A stretch of 64,000 nucleotides of DNA. It comes from UMGS1840 sp045661305. Its GTDB lineage: Bacteria > Bacillota > Clostridia > UMGS1840. The first letter of the stretch is position 1; every line of letters starts with the position of its first letter. The notes beneath the pieces are model-generated. The model searched no databases, was not told where the DNA came from, and worked only from the letters and a program-made list of their open reading frames with translations. A program made the position numbers and the translations under genes. Where the stretch lies: the NCBI GenBank assembly GCA_045661305.1, contig JAZRFJ010000036.1, forward strand, positions 3,829 through 67,828, written 5' to 3'. Of the stretch, positions 16,136 through 26,612 are shown in pieces.

Positions 16136-16972
16136 TTAATATTCGTTTGGTAATTCATCAAGCTGATCACAACGGAAAACAGGACCGTCTTTACAAACAT
16201 ATTTTGAACCTATGTTACATCTTCCGCATTTTCCAACGCCGCATTTCATTCTTAATTCCATAGTTGTGAATACCTGAGTTTTATTAAATCCAAGCTCCTG
16301 CAAGCCTGCAAGAGTAAACTTAATCATGATAGGTGGTCCGCAGATAATAACTGTTTTATCTGTTGAGAAGTTAAGCTCCTTAACATAGTTAGGAACAAAA
16401 CCTACATGACCGTCCCAGCCTTCCTGTTCACGGTCTATTGTAAGGTGAACATTTATTCCGTCCTCCTTGCACCACTCATTTATAATTTCATTGTAGTCTA
16501 CAAGGTCATCCTTACTTCTTGAGCCGTAAACTATATCAACCTTTCCGTAATTTCCTCTGTTTGCTCTTACATAGTTGATTACACTTCTTAAAGGAGCAAG
16601 TCCGATACCGCCGGCAACAAAGAGTAAATCTTTGCCCTTAAAGTCAGCTTCAACAGGAAAACCGTTTCCATATGGTCCTCTTATTGTAACCTGCTGTCCT
16701 ACCTCCATCTGATGAAGCCATTCAGTAAGACAACCGCATTTTTTAATTGAAAATTCCATAAAAGCGGTATTTGTAGGTGAAGATGTTATAGAAAACATCG
16801 CCTCTCCTACTCCAGGAATTGAGAGCATAGCACACTGTCCCGGAATATGTTTGAAAACAACGCCACCGTCCAAAGCTTCAACTCTGAATGTTTTTACATC
16901 AGGAGTATCAATTCTTATGTCTGTTACAACACCAAGATGCGGTATAAGCGCTTCATTTGTAAGTTGTGCCAT
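16136..16972 (-). CDS. flxA: FlxA-like FAD/NAD(P)H-binding oxidoreductase subunit
   Basis: NADH-oxidising entry subunit of a predicted Flx-Hdr complex. 278 codons in the ferredoxin-NADP reductase fold: FAD-binding region with RGPYGNGF, NAD-binding GGIGLAPLRS, and a C-terminal [2Fe-2S]-type cysteine set MKCGVGKCGRCNIG...C. This architecture is shared by FlxA, AsrB, hydrogenase gamma subunits and PyrK; the neighbours flxB, flxC, flxD and hdrABC choose FlxA. Its ATG overlaps the flxB stop by one base (TAATG), so the two are translationally coupled. Confidence 0.82.
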   Translation of the reverse strand: MAQLTNEALIPHLGVVTDIRIDTPDVKTFRVEALDGGVVFKHIPGQCAMLSIPGVGEAMFSITSSPTNTAFMEFSIKKCGCLTEWLHQMEVGQQVTIRGPYGNGFPVEADFKGKDLLFVAGGIGLAPLRSVINYVRANRGNYGKVDIVYGSRSKDDLVDYNEIINEWCKEDGINVHLTIDREQEGWDGHVGFVPNYVKELNFSTDKTVIICGPPIMIKFTLAGLQELGFNKTQVFTTMELRMKCGVGKCGRCNIGSKYVCKDGPVFRCDQLDELPNEY

Positions 16973-17994
16973 TATTTATTCACCCCCAAAGTTTTTGCTA
17001 CTTTAACAATATTCATGGAAATCGGGCATTTGCTTAAGCATCTTCCACAACCTACGCAACCGTATTCACCGTTGTTGTTTGCAGGGAAATACACAAGCTT
17101 GTGCATAAATCTTTGTCTGAATCTTTCTAACTGACTTGTTCTCGGATTTCCGTGTGCCATTTTTGTAAAATCACTGTACATACATGAATCCCAGCATCTG
17201 AATCTCTGTACACCGTTTCCTGTGTCAAAATCTTTTATGTCATAACACTGGCATGTAGGACAAACAAAAGTACAGGTTCCGCATCCTAAACAAGCTTTAT
17301 AAAGCTCTTTCCATTTTTCTGAATTGAAAAGCTCATTAAGATGTTCACCGTCAAAGCCCTCAAGATTAAGGTCAGATAAAGGAAGCTTTCCGATAATTGC
17401 TTTAATATCTTCTTTCAAAGCTTCTACAACCTTTTCATCGCCTTTTTCAAAAACATCTTTAACCTTATCTGTAAGCTCTTCACCTTTTTTGGTGTTAGCC
17501 TTCCAGTAAAGATAACCATCTTTTACCCATGTTGAAATATCACCTAAGCCATCAGATGCATCAATGCCGAAAGCACTGCAGAAGCAGGTTTCTTCAGGCT
17601 CATTACAAGCCATTGAAATAATAACACCTTTTTCTCTTTTAGCTTTATAGTATGAGTCAACAGGGTCAGATAAAAATACCTTGTCTAAAATATCAAAGCT
17701 TCTTACATCACAAGCTTTAACACCGAAAATAACAAATTCTTTTACATCAACATCAGGACTTTCTATTGAGATGTTCTTACCCTCAACCTTAAAAGAAACA
17801 AGGTCTTCAGTCTGTGGGAAGAATAAATCCTTTGCAGATTTATTTGTGTTAAGGCAATCAATTCTTACTTCACTTCCGTCTTCCCATTTGTAAAATTCAA
17901 CTTTTCCTCCCTTTTCGATAGGAGCATAAATATTATCAAAAGAATTTATTTTTTCAAATAATTTGTTTAAACTGTTTACAGAAAGTTTTAACAT
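16972..17994 (-). CDS. flxB: FlxB-like 4Fe-4S protein (AsrA/hydrogenase-beta family)
   Basis: Iron-sulfur relay subunit, 340 codons. N-terminal part has FGVKACDVRSFDILD and KDLFFPQ blocks typical of the AsrA/HydB-type family; C-terminal part binds two [4Fe-4S] clusters through CLGCGTCTFVCP and CVGCGRCLSKCP. Stop and start codons overlap its neighbours by one base on both sides (TAATG). Assignment as FlxB rather than FlxC rests on the gene order being the mirror of the known flxABCD order, so the letter is tentative while the family is clear. Confidence 0.75.
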   Translation of the reverse strand: MLKLSVNSLNKLFEKINSFDNIYAPIEKGGKVEFYKWEDGSEVRIDCLNTNKSAKDLFFPQTEDLVSFKVEGKNISIESPDVDVKEFVIFGVKACDVRSFDILDKVFLSDPVDSYYKAKREKGVIISMACNEPEETCFCSAFGIDASDGLGDISTWVKDGYLYWKANTKKGEELTDKVKDVFEKGDEKVVEALKEDIKAIIGKLPLSDLNLEGFDGEHLNELFNSEKWKELYKACLGCGTCTFVCPTCQCYDIKDFDTGNGVQRFRCWDSCMYSDFTKMAHGNPRTSQLERFRQRFMHKLVYFPANNNGEYGCVGCGRCLSKCPISMNIVKVAKTLGVNK

Positions 17995-18968
17995 TATGCA
18001 TTTCCCCTTTCCATAACAATACTTGGCTCAGCATCTTCTTTTGTATAAGATGTGAGTGGTCCTTTTGCCTCAGCATCTTCTCCTGCCTGATATTCACCGT
18101 AAAGCTCATTTGCATCTTTGATGAATTTTCTGTTAAGAAGATGAAGCGGTATATTCTGCGGACATACTCTTGAACATTCTCCGCAGTCTGTACAACGACC
18201 TGCAACATGGAATGCTCTTATAATGTGGAACATGTTTTCTTCAAATGTATCAGCATTAGCCTTAGAATTTACGCCAACCTGTTCGTTGTCAAAAATACAT
18301 TTTGTGCATGAACAAGCAGGACAAACATTTCTGCATGCGTTACAACGGATACATTTTGAAAGCTGTTCTCTCCAGAATTCATATCTTTCGTCTGCAGTCA
18401 TATTTTCAAGCTTTTCAACTTCTGAAAATTTATCGTTTTCAGTGTTCAATTCGCCTTCATCACCAACCAATTCGTCATAAACAAAATGCTTTTTACCCTT
18501 ACAGGAGATACATTTTTCAAGTAACACTTCACTTTTTTTGCATTTTTTCTCACCATAAATTGTTTCAACGGTTACATCATCACCGTCAACTTTAACATCT
18601 GTGATACCTTTAATGCCGAGTGCTCTTATTTTTTCAATATCAATCATGCCATCGCAAGGAATGCCTACAACATGGATATTTTCTCTTATAATTCTGTGTT
18701 CCTTTAAAAGCTCATTAAAGCTATAAGTGTCGCAAGGCTTTAAAAGAACAGCAACTTTTCCCTCATTTTTGGAGTCTAAGATAAGATATTTGCTCAAATT
18801 TGCTGCACAAAAATCGTCATAGCAAAAATCTGCTGCATTTTCCTTTGTGAAAACATATGGAGTTTTATCATAAAAGAATTCGCCGTTTTTCCAGCCGATA
18901 ACTCTTGCTACCGCTTCACTTTCGAGCAAAGAATTTACTTTTTCAATAATTAATTCTTTTTGCATCAT
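17994..18968 (-). CDS. flxC: FlxC-like 4Fe-4S protein
   Basis: Second iron-sulfur relay subunit of the predicted Flx complex, about 324 codons. Seen: VLLKPCDTYSFNELLKE and HVVGIPCDGM in the N-terminal half (as in the F420-hydrogenase beta-like family), a CISCKGKK element, then CIRCNACRNVCPACSC and CTDCGECSRVCPQNIP cluster motifs. ATG at 18968 overlaps the flxD stop by four bases (ATGA) and has GAGGTG just before; the ATG three bases later is possible. The C-terminal tail is acidic and unstructured-looking. Confidence 0.72.
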   Translation of the reverse strand: MMQKELIIEKVNSLLESEAVARVIGWKNGEFFYDKTPYVFTKENAADFCYDDFCAANLSKYLILDSKNEGKVAVLLKPCDTYSFNELLKEHRIIRENIHVVGIPCDGMIDIEKIRALGIKGITDVKVDGDDVTVETIYGEKKCKKSEVLLEKCISCKGKKHFVYDELVGDEGELNTENDKFSEVEKLENMTADERYEFWREQLSKCIRCNACRNVCPACSCTKCIFDNEQVGVNSKANADTFEENMFHIIRAFHVAGRCTDCGECSRVCPQNIPLHLLNRKFIKDANELYGEYQAGEDAEAKGPLTSYTKEDAEPSIVMERGNA

Positions 18969-19402
18969 TTGCACCTCAAATCCTCCAATCTCTTGTTTTC
19001 TCCGAGCTCACAGATTGTTTCTGCAAATTCGTTCATAGTGTTTGAAAATTTAACACCCTCAGCAGCACTAATCCATTCAACTCTTGTTCTTTCTCTTTCA
19101 ATACCAAGATAATCAAGCATACTAAAGAGTAATGTCATTCTTCTTCTTGCAAAATAGTTTCCTGAAGTATAGTGGCAATCCCCAGGATGACAGCCGGCAA
19201 TGATAACACCGTCAGCACCTCTCTGGAACGCTCTTAAAATAAAAAGCGGATTAACACGGCATGAGCATGGTACTCTTATTACCTTTACATTTGCAGGATA
19301 TGCAAGTCTGCTTGTTCCTGCCAAGTCAGCACCGGCATAACTACACCAGTTACAGCAGAAAGCAACTATTAATGGTTTATGTTCTTTATTATTTATCGAC
19401 AT
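18965..19402 (-). CDS. flxD: FlxD/MvhD-like electron-transfer subunit
   Basis: 145 codons, the MvhD/FlxD family that passes electrons from the NADH- or H2-oxidising module to HdrA via a [2Fe-2S] cluster. Seen: AFCCNWCSYAGAD, VPCSCRVNP and AGCHPGDCHY, the conserved cysteine pattern of the family. It overlaps the 3' end of hdrA by 10 bases and the 5' end of flxC by 4. The direct hdrA-flxD junction is typical of Flx-Hdr clusters. Confidence 0.88.
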   Translation of the reverse strand: MSINNKEHKPLIVAFCCNWCSYAGADLAGTSRLAYPANVKVIRVPCSCRVNPLFILRAFQRGADGVIIAGCHPGDCHYTSGNYFARRRMTLLFSMLDYLGIERERTRVEWISAAEGVKFSNTMNEFAETICELGENKRLEDLRCK

Positions 19403-21378
19403 ATTGCATCTACCTCCGCTATAATCTGTTTTGTTGAGAAGCCTTTAAGGTCCATAGCACTTGATGGACAAGTAACTGTACAAGCACCGCAACCCTGACA
19501 TACAGCTTCATTTACAACTGCAACTCTTCTTGTTTCAACACCGCCAGGAATTCTATATTCTTTATAAGCATATTCAATAGCACCGTAAGGACAAACCTTA
19601 GCACAATTTGAACATCCGTTACAAAGCATTTCGTCACTGTGTGCAACACATGGGTTACATGAAAGCTTATCTTTCGCAAGAAGTCCGATAACCTTAGCTG
19701 CAGCGGCACTTGCCTGTGCAACTGTTTCAGGAATATCTTTCGGTCCCTGGCATACACCTGACAAGAACACACCTGCTGTTGGGCTTTCAACCGGTTTTAA
19801 TTTCGGATGTGCTTCTGTCAAGAAGTTATTTGTATCAATACTTGCTGTAAGGAGTGTCGCAATATCTTTTGCTGATGGGTCCGGCTCAATAGCAGCAGCC
19901 AAAACAACGAGGTCAGCTTCAATATTAATCTGTTCATTTGAAATAAGGTCTGAACCCTGTACTAAAAGCTTATCGCCTTTTTGAGCAACCTTACCAACCA
20001 TACCTTTGATATAGTCTACGCCATACTGTTCAACAGCTCTTCTGTAAAACTCGTCAAAGTTTTTACCTGGTGTACGAACATCAATATAAAATACATGAAC
20101 TTCGGTATCAGGATATTTTTCTCTGATAAGCATAGCATGTTTAGCTGTGTACATACAGCAGATTTTTGAACAATAAGGCTTACCGCAGCCTGAAGTATCA
20201 CGGGAGCCTACACACTGAACAAATACGATAGTGTGCGGATGCTTTCCGTCACTTGGACGAAGAAGTGTTCCCTTTGTAGGGCCTGCAGCATTCATAAGTC
20301 TTTCAAGCTCTAAAGATGTTACAACATCAGGACACATTGAATATGAAAATTCATCAAAATTCTCAAGTGAGATAGGATTATATCCTGTTGCAACAACGAT
20401 AGCACCGTACTGTCTTTCTAAAATTTCATCTTTCTGTTCAAAATCAATAGCACCTACTCCGCAGTTCATCTGACAAAGTCCGCATTTTCCTGTTTTAAAT
20501 TTGATACAAGCCTTTGTATCAATTACAGGAACATTAGGAATAGCCTGAGCAAACGGAATATAAATAGCGCCTCTTGTATTAAGACCTAAGTTAAATTCGT
20601 TTTTATTTTTCTTTGAAGGACATTTTTCAGTACAGATACCACAGCCTGTACAAATATCCTCTTTAACATATCTTGCTTTTCTTCTTATATTTACATTGAA
20701 GTTACCAACGAAGCCTTTAACAGCGTCAACTTCACTCCAAGTATAAATATTGATATTTTCGTGCTGAGCAGCTTCAACCATTTTAGGTGTTAAGATACAA
20801 GCAGCACAGTCGAGTGTCGGGAAGGTTTTATCAAGCTGAGCCATCTTTCCGCCGATTGTCGGAGATTTTTCAACAATATCAACCTCAAAGCCTGCATCAG
20901 CTATATCAAGAGCTGACTGAATACCTGCAATACCGCCGCCAATAACTAAAGCTCTTTTTATAACAGGACTTTCGCCTTCCTGAAGCGGAGCATTAAGCTT
21001 TACTTTCGCAATCGCTGTTCTTGCGAGTATAACTGCTTTTTCAGTTCCCTCTTCCACATCTTTATGAATCCATGAGCATTGTTCACGGATGTTTGCGATT
21101 TCAACCATATAAGGATTAAGTCCTGCAGCTTTAGCAGCTTTTCTGAAAGTAGCTTCATGCATTCTTGGAGAACAGGAGCATATTACAACTCCTGTAAGAC
21201 CGTATTCCTCAATAGCTGTTCTTACTTTTACCTGACCGGCTTCTGAACACATATACTGATAATCCTCAGCATATACTACACCGGGTTCTTTTTTTATTGC
21301 TTCAACAACAGCCTTAACATCAACAGTAGCGGCAATGTTGGTTCCGCAATGACATACAAATACACCAATTTTATGCAA
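19393..21378 (-). CDS. hdrA: Heterodisulfide reductase subunit A (bifurcating flavoprotein)
   Basis: FAD protein proposed to be the electron-bifurcation site in Hdr complexes. 661 codons, typical. Order: N-terminal HdrA-specific domain (VCHCGTNI, CSCSPRMHE), FAD-binding GGGIAGIQSALD with VEKSPTIGGKMAQLD, CxxCxxC sets CTGCGICTEKCP and CGLCQMNCG, KFKTGKC, a KACVGS-like region VQCVGSRD, and C-terminal ferredoxin motifs CNGCSNCAKVCP and CQGCGACTVTCP. Start is TTG at 21378 with AGGAAGTGAG in front. Lies between hdrC and flxD. Confidence 0.93.
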   Translation of the reverse strand: MHKIGVFVCHCGTNIAATVDVKAVVEAIKKEPGVVYAEDYQYMCSEAGQVKVRTAIEEYGLTGVVICSCSPRMHEATFRKAAKAAGLNPYMVEIANIREQCSWIHKDVEEGTEKAVILARTAIAKVKLNAPLQEGESPVIKRALVIGGGIAGIQSALDIADAGFEVDIVEKSPTIGGKMAQLDKTFPTLDCAACILTPKMVEAAQHENINIYTWSEVDAVKGFVGNFNVNIRRKARYVKEDICTGCGICTEKCPSKKNKNEFNLGLNTRGAIYIPFAQAIPNVPVIDTKACIKFKTGKCGLCQMNCGVGAIDFEQKDEILERQYGAIVVATGYNPISLENFDEFSYSMCPDVVTSLELERLMNAAGPTKGTLLRPSDGKHPHTIVFVQCVGSRDTSGCGKPYCSKICCMYTAKHAMLIREKYPDTEVHVFYIDVRTPGKNFDEFYRRAVEQYGVDYIKGMVGKVAQKGDKLLVQGSDLISNEQINIEADLVVLAAAIEPDPSAKDIATLLTASIDTNNFLTEAHPKLKPVESPTAGVFLSGVCQGPKDIPETVAQASAAAAKVIGLLAKDKLSCNPCVAHSDEMLCNGCSNCAKVCPYGAIEYAYKEYRIPGGVETRRVAVVNEAVCQGCGACTVTCPSSAMDLKGFSTKQIIAEVDAICR

Positions 21379-21392
21379 TTATCTCACTTCCT

Positions 21393-21785
21393 TTACTTAA
21401 CAAATTTTCTAAATGCACTCACGATAGCCTGCTGAGGTAATTTCTCGTTAAGCTTTTCGGGTACATCTTCTACTTTCATATGATTAAGTCCCTGCTGTCT
21501 TACAACTGCAAGCCTTACAGCCTCAACCAATTTTCCTGGCTGAACATCACGAGGGCATCTTTCAACACAAGCCATGCATGAAAGACAATTCCAGATTGCA
21601 TTTGACTTCATAAGCTTTTCAATCTGTCCCTTTTCCACCATAGAAACGAACTGATGCGGATGATATTCCATTTCATCGTATGCAGGGCAAGCACCTGAGC
21701 ATTTGCCGCATTTCATACATTTTTTAGGTTCAACTCCGCTTATTCTCTTTAAGTTTTCTTTTGTTTCAATTTTAAATTCCTGCAT
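21393..21785 (-). CDS. hdrC: Heterodisulfide reductase subunit C
   Basis: Electron-transfer protein linking HdrA to HdrB, 130 codons. Two complete [4Fe-4S] motifs: CMKCGKCSGACP and CLSCMACVERCP. RBS GGGAGGAG before the ATG. Located 14 bases after hdrB and 15 before hdrA in the same direction. No membrane helix, so the complex is cytosolic. Confidence 0.92.
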   Translation of the reverse strand: MQEFKIETKENLKRISGVEPKKCMKCGKCSGACPAYDEMEYHPHQFVSMVEKGQIEKLMKSNAIWNCLSCMACVERCPRDVQPGKLVEAVRLAVVRQQGLNHMKVEDVPEKLNEKLPQQAIVSAFRKFVK

Positions 21786-21798
21786 TTTTTCTCCTCCC

Positions 21799-22581
21799 TT
21801 ACTTTACACCAAGGGCTTCTGCAAGAAGCTGGGTGAAATAATAAATAGGAAGCTTATTATCTGTTGCATTAGCATCAAGATTATACATACAAAGCGGGCA
21901 AGCTGTAATTATTGCTTCAGCACCCATTTGGGTTGCTGACTCTAATATAACATCAACCTTTTTCTTTGCAAGCTCCTCATTTTCCATAGCAATATATCCG
22001 CCGCAACATTCATTACGGTATGGGAATATTACAGGTGTTGCTCCTATTGCCTTTATAAAATCCTCAATAATTGTAGGATTTTCAGGATTATCAAACTGCA
22101 TAACCTTTCCCGGTCTTAATAAAAGACAACCGTAATAAGCTGCAATTTTTCTTCCTGTAAGCGGATTTACAACTTTCTTCTTAAGTTCATCAAATCCAAC
22201 CTTATCTCTTAGCATTTCAAGATAATGGATAATATTTGTTTCGCCGGTGTAAGGAACTTCGGGTTTAAGATAATTATTTGCTCTTAAACACATATCCTCA
22301 TTTGTTGCGATTTCGTTATTTACTCTTTTTAATACATTATGACAGGCTGAACAAAGTGTTAGAAGGTCCTGACCTTTTTCTCTTGCACTGATAAGAGCAC
22401 GAACTGAAGAAAGCTTTGAAGCAATTTCGTCTGATGCTGTTGAATAAACACCGCCGCAACACTGCCAGTCAGGAATTTCTTCCATTGTAATTCCTAAGAC
22501 TTCAGCTGATTTTCTTGCATAATCGTCAAGCTCTTTAGCCTTGGTTTTTAATGTACAACCCGGATAATAACTGAAAACCAT
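21799..22581 (-). CDS. hdrB: Heterodisulfide reductase subunit B
   Basis: High-potential end of an Hdr complex. About 260 codons from the ATG at 22581 (AAAGGA nine bases before); an ATG at 22590 is also in frame but too close to that site. Both CCG domains are intact: WQCCGG with CSACHN, and NECCGG with CPLCMYN, which in the family hold two non-cubane [4Fe-4S] clusters that cleave disulfides. In this cluster no disulfide substrate is apparent, whereas FrdAB is; HdrB may hand electrons to FrdB, together imitating the fused TfrB of methanogens (inference). Confidence 0.9.
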   Translation of the reverse strand: MVFSYYPGCTLKTKAKELDDYARKSAEVLGITMEEIPDWQCCGGVYSTASDEIASKLSSVRALISAREKGQDLLTLCSACHNVLKRVNNEIATNEDMCLRANNYLKPEVPYTGETNIIHYLEMLRDKVGFDELKKKVVNPLTGRKIAAYYGCLLLRPGKVMQFDNPENPTIIEDFIKAIGATPVIFPYRNECCGGYIAMENEELAKKKVDVILESATQMGAEAIITACPLCMYNLDANATDNKLPIYYFTQLLAEALGVK

Positions 22582-22615
22582 TTTTTTCATTCCTTTCTTT
22601 GTTGTTTATAATGAC

Positions 22616-22632
22616 GACTGCAAAATGCAGTC
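22616..22632. other. Small palindromic hairpin between fumC and hdrB
   Basis: GACTGC AAAAT GCAGTC perfect stem in the 70-bp gap. No T-run; possibly an RNA-processing or partial-termination signal. Confidence 0.4.
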
Positions 22633-22654
22633 CAGATTATTTACATTTATATAA

Positions 22655-24019
<1,365 letters not shown>

Positions 24020-24070
24020 AATTTTTTCCTTTCATATCTTTCATTATATATAAGTAAATTTTAAACAACA

Positions 24071-25465
24071 TTATTTATTCATTATATCGTTATCAATTGC
24101 TTCTGCTGCAGTTTTTCCTGCTCCCATAGCAAGAATAACTGTTGCCGCACCTGTTACAGCGTCTCCGCCTGCATAAACTCTCCTTTTAGAAGTACGGCCG
24201 TTTTCATCTGCAATAATACCGCCCCACTTCTCAGTATCAAGACCATCAGTTGTAGATTTTATAAGTGGATTTGGTGAAGTTCCTATTGACATAATCACGC
24301 AATCTGCATCAATTTCAAACTCACTGCCTTTTATTTCAACAGGTCTTCTTCTTCCCGATTCATCAGGCTCAGTAAGCTCCATCTTTATACATCTTACGCC
24401 TTTTACCCAGCCGTTTTCATCACCTAATATCTCGACAGGATTATTAAGAAGCATAAATTTTATATCTTCTTCTTTTGCATGCTCAATTTCTTCTTTTCTT
24501 GCAGGAAGCTCTTCTTCGCCTCTTCTGTATACAATATATACATTATCAGCACCAAGTCTTTTTGCACTTCTTGCAGCATCCATAGCAACATTACCGCCGC
24601 CTACAATAACAGCATTTTTTGCTTTTATAACAGGAGTCAAGCTGTCGTCACGATATGCTTTCATTAAATTTATTCTTGTTAAAAATTCGTTAGCACTGTA
24701 AACAGCTTTCAAGTTTTCGCCCGGAATACTCATAAATTTAGGAAGTCCTGCACCTGAGCCGATGAATACTGCTTCAAATCCTTCTTCAAAAAGCTCATCA
24801 ACAGAAAGTGTTTTTCCTATTACCATATTCGTTTCGATTTTTACACCAAGCTGTTTTAGGGAATTAATTTCCTTTTCAACAATCTTCTTCGGTAATCTGA
24901 ATTCAGGTATTCCATAAACCAAAACTCCGCCTGCAGTGTGAAACGCTTCAAATATTGTTACCTCATAGCCTTTTTTAGCAAGGTCTCCTGCACAGGCAAG
25001 TCCGGCAGGTCCTGAGCCTACAACAGCCACCTTATGACCGTTTGACTGAGGTTTTGTTTGTTCTGCTTTAACATTTTCGTTATGATAGTCTGCTACAAAT
25101 CTTTCAAGTCTTCCTATTGCAACAGGCTCACCTTTTTTCCCTCTTACACAAAGCATTTCACATTGTGATTCCTGGGGACAAACTCTTCCGCAAACTGCAG
25201 GAAGTGAGCTTGACTTCGCAATAACCTGATACGCTTCTTCAAATTCGCCTTTTTTTACAAACTCTAAAAATTCAGGTATATCTATTCTTACAGGACACCC
25301 TGCAACGCATGACCTGTTCTTACAGCCAAGACATCTGTCTGCCTCGCTCATAGCTTGCTCGGGAGTATAACCAAGTGCAACCTCAGAAAAGTTACTGTTT
25401 CTTACATGAGGGTCCTGCAGCGGCATTTCATTTTTTAAAAGTGACATATTAGCCATTAAACTCAT
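24071..25465 (-). CDS. nfnB: NfnB: large subunit of NADH-dependent ferredoxin:NADP oxidoreductase
   Basis: 464 codons, GltD-like. N-terminal ferredoxin-like cysteines (CLGCKNRSCVAGCP, CGRVCPQESQCEMLCVRG), FAD-binding GSGPAGLACAGDLAKKG, NADP-binding GGGNVAMDAARSAKRLG. Together with NfnA it performs flavin-based electron bifurcation: NADPH oxidised, NAD and ferredoxin reduced (or the reverse). A true glutamate synthase small subunit is excluded because the next-door partner is an NfnA-type protein and no large subunit is present. Its start overlaps nfnA by 17 bases. Confidence 0.9.
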   Translation of the reverse strand: MSLMANMSLLKNEMPLQDPHVRNSNFSEVALGYTPEQAMSEADRCLGCKNRSCVAGCPVRIDIPEFLEFVKKGEFEEAYQVIAKSSSLPAVCGRVCPQESQCEMLCVRGKKGEPVAIGRLERFVADYHNENVKAEQTKPQSNGHKVAVVGSGPAGLACAGDLAKKGYEVTIFEAFHTAGGVLVYGIPEFRLPKKIVEKEINSLKQLGVKIETNMVIGKTLSVDELFEEGFEAVFIGSGAGLPKFMSIPGENLKAVYSANEFLTRINLMKAYRDDSLTPVIKAKNAVIVGGGNVAMDAARSAKRLGADNVYIVYRRGEEELPARKEEIEHAKEEDIKFMLLNNPVEILGDENGWVKGVRCIKMELTEPDESGRRRPVEIKGSEFEIDADCVIMSIGTSPNPLIKSTTDGLDTEKWGGIIADENGRTSKRRVYAGGDAVTGAATVILAMGAGKTAAEAIDNDIMNK

Positions 25466-26300
25466 CCCCCATTTTTAATAAATTACACACTTCCTCGTTA
25501 CGCTGTTTTTCAAATGAGGAATATGTTGAGCTTCTTCTGATAGCCTCGTCAAAATCAACCTCATGTCCGTCAAAATCAGGACCGTCAACACAAGCAAATT
25601 TGATTTTTCCGCCAACTGTAAGACGACAACCTCCGCACATTCCTGTTCCGTCTATCATAATCGGATTCATGCTTACAGTTGTTTTTATATTATATTCTTT
25701 GGTAAGCTTACAAACAAACTTCATCATAACAAGAGGCCCTATAACGATAACTTCATCGTATTTGTTACCATCTTCAATAAGCTTTTTAAGTGCATCTGTA
25801 ACAAGACCTTTTTCGCCTTTACTTCCGTCATCTGTCATAACAATAAGCTTATCACTAACTTCTAAAAATTCATCTTCAAGTATAATTAAATCTTTATTTC
25901 TGAAACCTACAATACTGTGCACTTCTGCACCAAGTTTACAGAGTTTTTTAGCAATAGGAAAGGCTATTGCACAGCCTACACCACCACCAACTACTGCAAC
26001 CTTTTTAAGCCCGTCAACATCTGAAGGTACCCCGAGTGGTCCGACAAAATCGCGGATATACTCTCCTTCATTTTTACAACTCATAACCCTTGTTGTTGCA
26101 CCAACAATCTGGAAAATAATGGTTACTGTCCCTTTTTTGCGGTCAAAATCTGCAATAGTAAGAGGAATTCTTTCTCCATTATCATCAACTCTTAAAATAA
26201 TAAACTGACCCGGTTCAGCTTTTTTTGCAACATAAGGAGCTTCAATTTCCATAAGCATAACCGTTGGATTAAGTTCTTCTTTTCTTACAATTTTGTACAT
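25449..26300 (-). CDS. nfnA: NfnA: small subunit of NADH-dependent ferredoxin:NADP oxidoreductase
   Basis: 283 codons, matching characterised NfnA (about 280). FNR-like: FAD region RIPLTIADFD, pyridine-nucleotide region VVGGGVGCAIAFP, and C-terminal [2Fe-2S] cysteines GTGMCGGCRLTVGGKIKFAC VDGP. First gene of the redox cluster: a consensus promoter and a Rex-type operator lie in its leader. RBS AAAGGAA. Confidence 0.9.
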   Translation of the reverse strand: MYKIVRKEELNPTVMLMEIEAPYVAKKAEPGQFIILRVDDNGERIPLTIADFDRKKGTVTIIFQIVGATTRVMSCKNEGEYIRDFVGPLGVPSDVDGLKKVAVVGGGVGCAIAFPIAKKLCKLGAEVHSIVGFRNKDLIILEDEFLEVSDKLIVMTDDGSKGEKGLVTDALKKLIEDGNKYDEVIVIGPLVMMKFVCKLTKEYNIKTTVSMNPIMIDGTGMCGGCRLTVGGKIKFACVDGPDFDGHEVDFDEAIRRSSTYSSFEKQRNEEVCNLLKMGDEFNG

Positions 26301-26326
26301 TGGTTAAATTCCTTTCAAATCAAAGC

Positions 26327-26344
26327 TTGTTAAATATTTAACAT
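26327..26344. promoter_or_regulatory. Rex-type operator in the nfnA leader
   Basis: TTGTTAAATATTTAACAT matches the clostridial Rex consensus TTGTTAANNNNTTAACAA at 13 of 14 fixed positions. It lies about 40-55 bases downstream of the predicted transcription start, a roadblock position. Rex senses the NADH/NAD+ ratio. Confidence 0.7.
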
Positions 26345-26347
26345 TCT

Positions 26348-26365
26348 TGTGTATTAAAATACACA
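26348..26365. promoter_or_regulatory. Perfect 18-bp palindrome in the nfnA leader
   Basis: TGTGTATTAAAATACACA is a perfect dyad between the -10 box and the Rex-type site. The binding protein is unknown; the half-site spacing is two bases longer than the TGTG-N8-CACA arrangement of CRP/FNR sites. Confidence 0.5.
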
Positions 26366-26388
26366 TACTTCTTCTTTATAACATTAAC

Positions 26389-26417
26389 ATTATACAACTT
26401 TATGTATCAAAAGTCAA
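26389..26417 (-). promoter_or_regulatory. Promoter of the nfn-fum-hdr-flx-frd cluster
   Basis: Minus-strand TTGACT (26412-26417), 17-bp spacer, TATAAT (26389-26394), about 90 bp upstream of nfnA. The rest of the 26301-26612 gap holds the two operator-like dyads and a terminator; no gene is seen in it. Confidence 0.85.
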
Positions 26418-26544
26418 GTAAATAATACAATTAGTTTGATTTTTTTCCTGATTTTTTTGCATTTTTTTTGCAAAAAATATAATATTCTTTAAATACATAA
26501 AAATATGACTTTTTACAGTTTTATTTTTTTACACAAATAAAAAA

Positions 26545-26580
26545 ACAAGCTCCCTAAAACGATTGTTTCAAGGGGCTTGT
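26545..26580 (-). terminator. Terminator after the small DUF2508-like gene
   Basis: ACAAGCCCCTT / AGGGAGCTTGT stem flanked by A and T runs on both sides, so it can act in either direction. Confidence 0.8.
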
Positions 26581-26612
26581 TTTTTTTATACTTATCCGAA
26601 CTTTTTTAAAAG

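Noticed and set aside
16136..16972. Dihydroorotate dehydrogenase electron-transfer subunit PyrK or sulfite reductase AsrB
   Set aside because: No pyrD or asrC nearby; it sits in an unbroken flxABCD-hdrABC set.
24071..25465. Annotation as glutamate synthase small subunit (GltD)
   Set aside because: The adjacent overlapping partner is an NfnA-type reductase and there is no large GltS subunit; the pair matches NfnAB.
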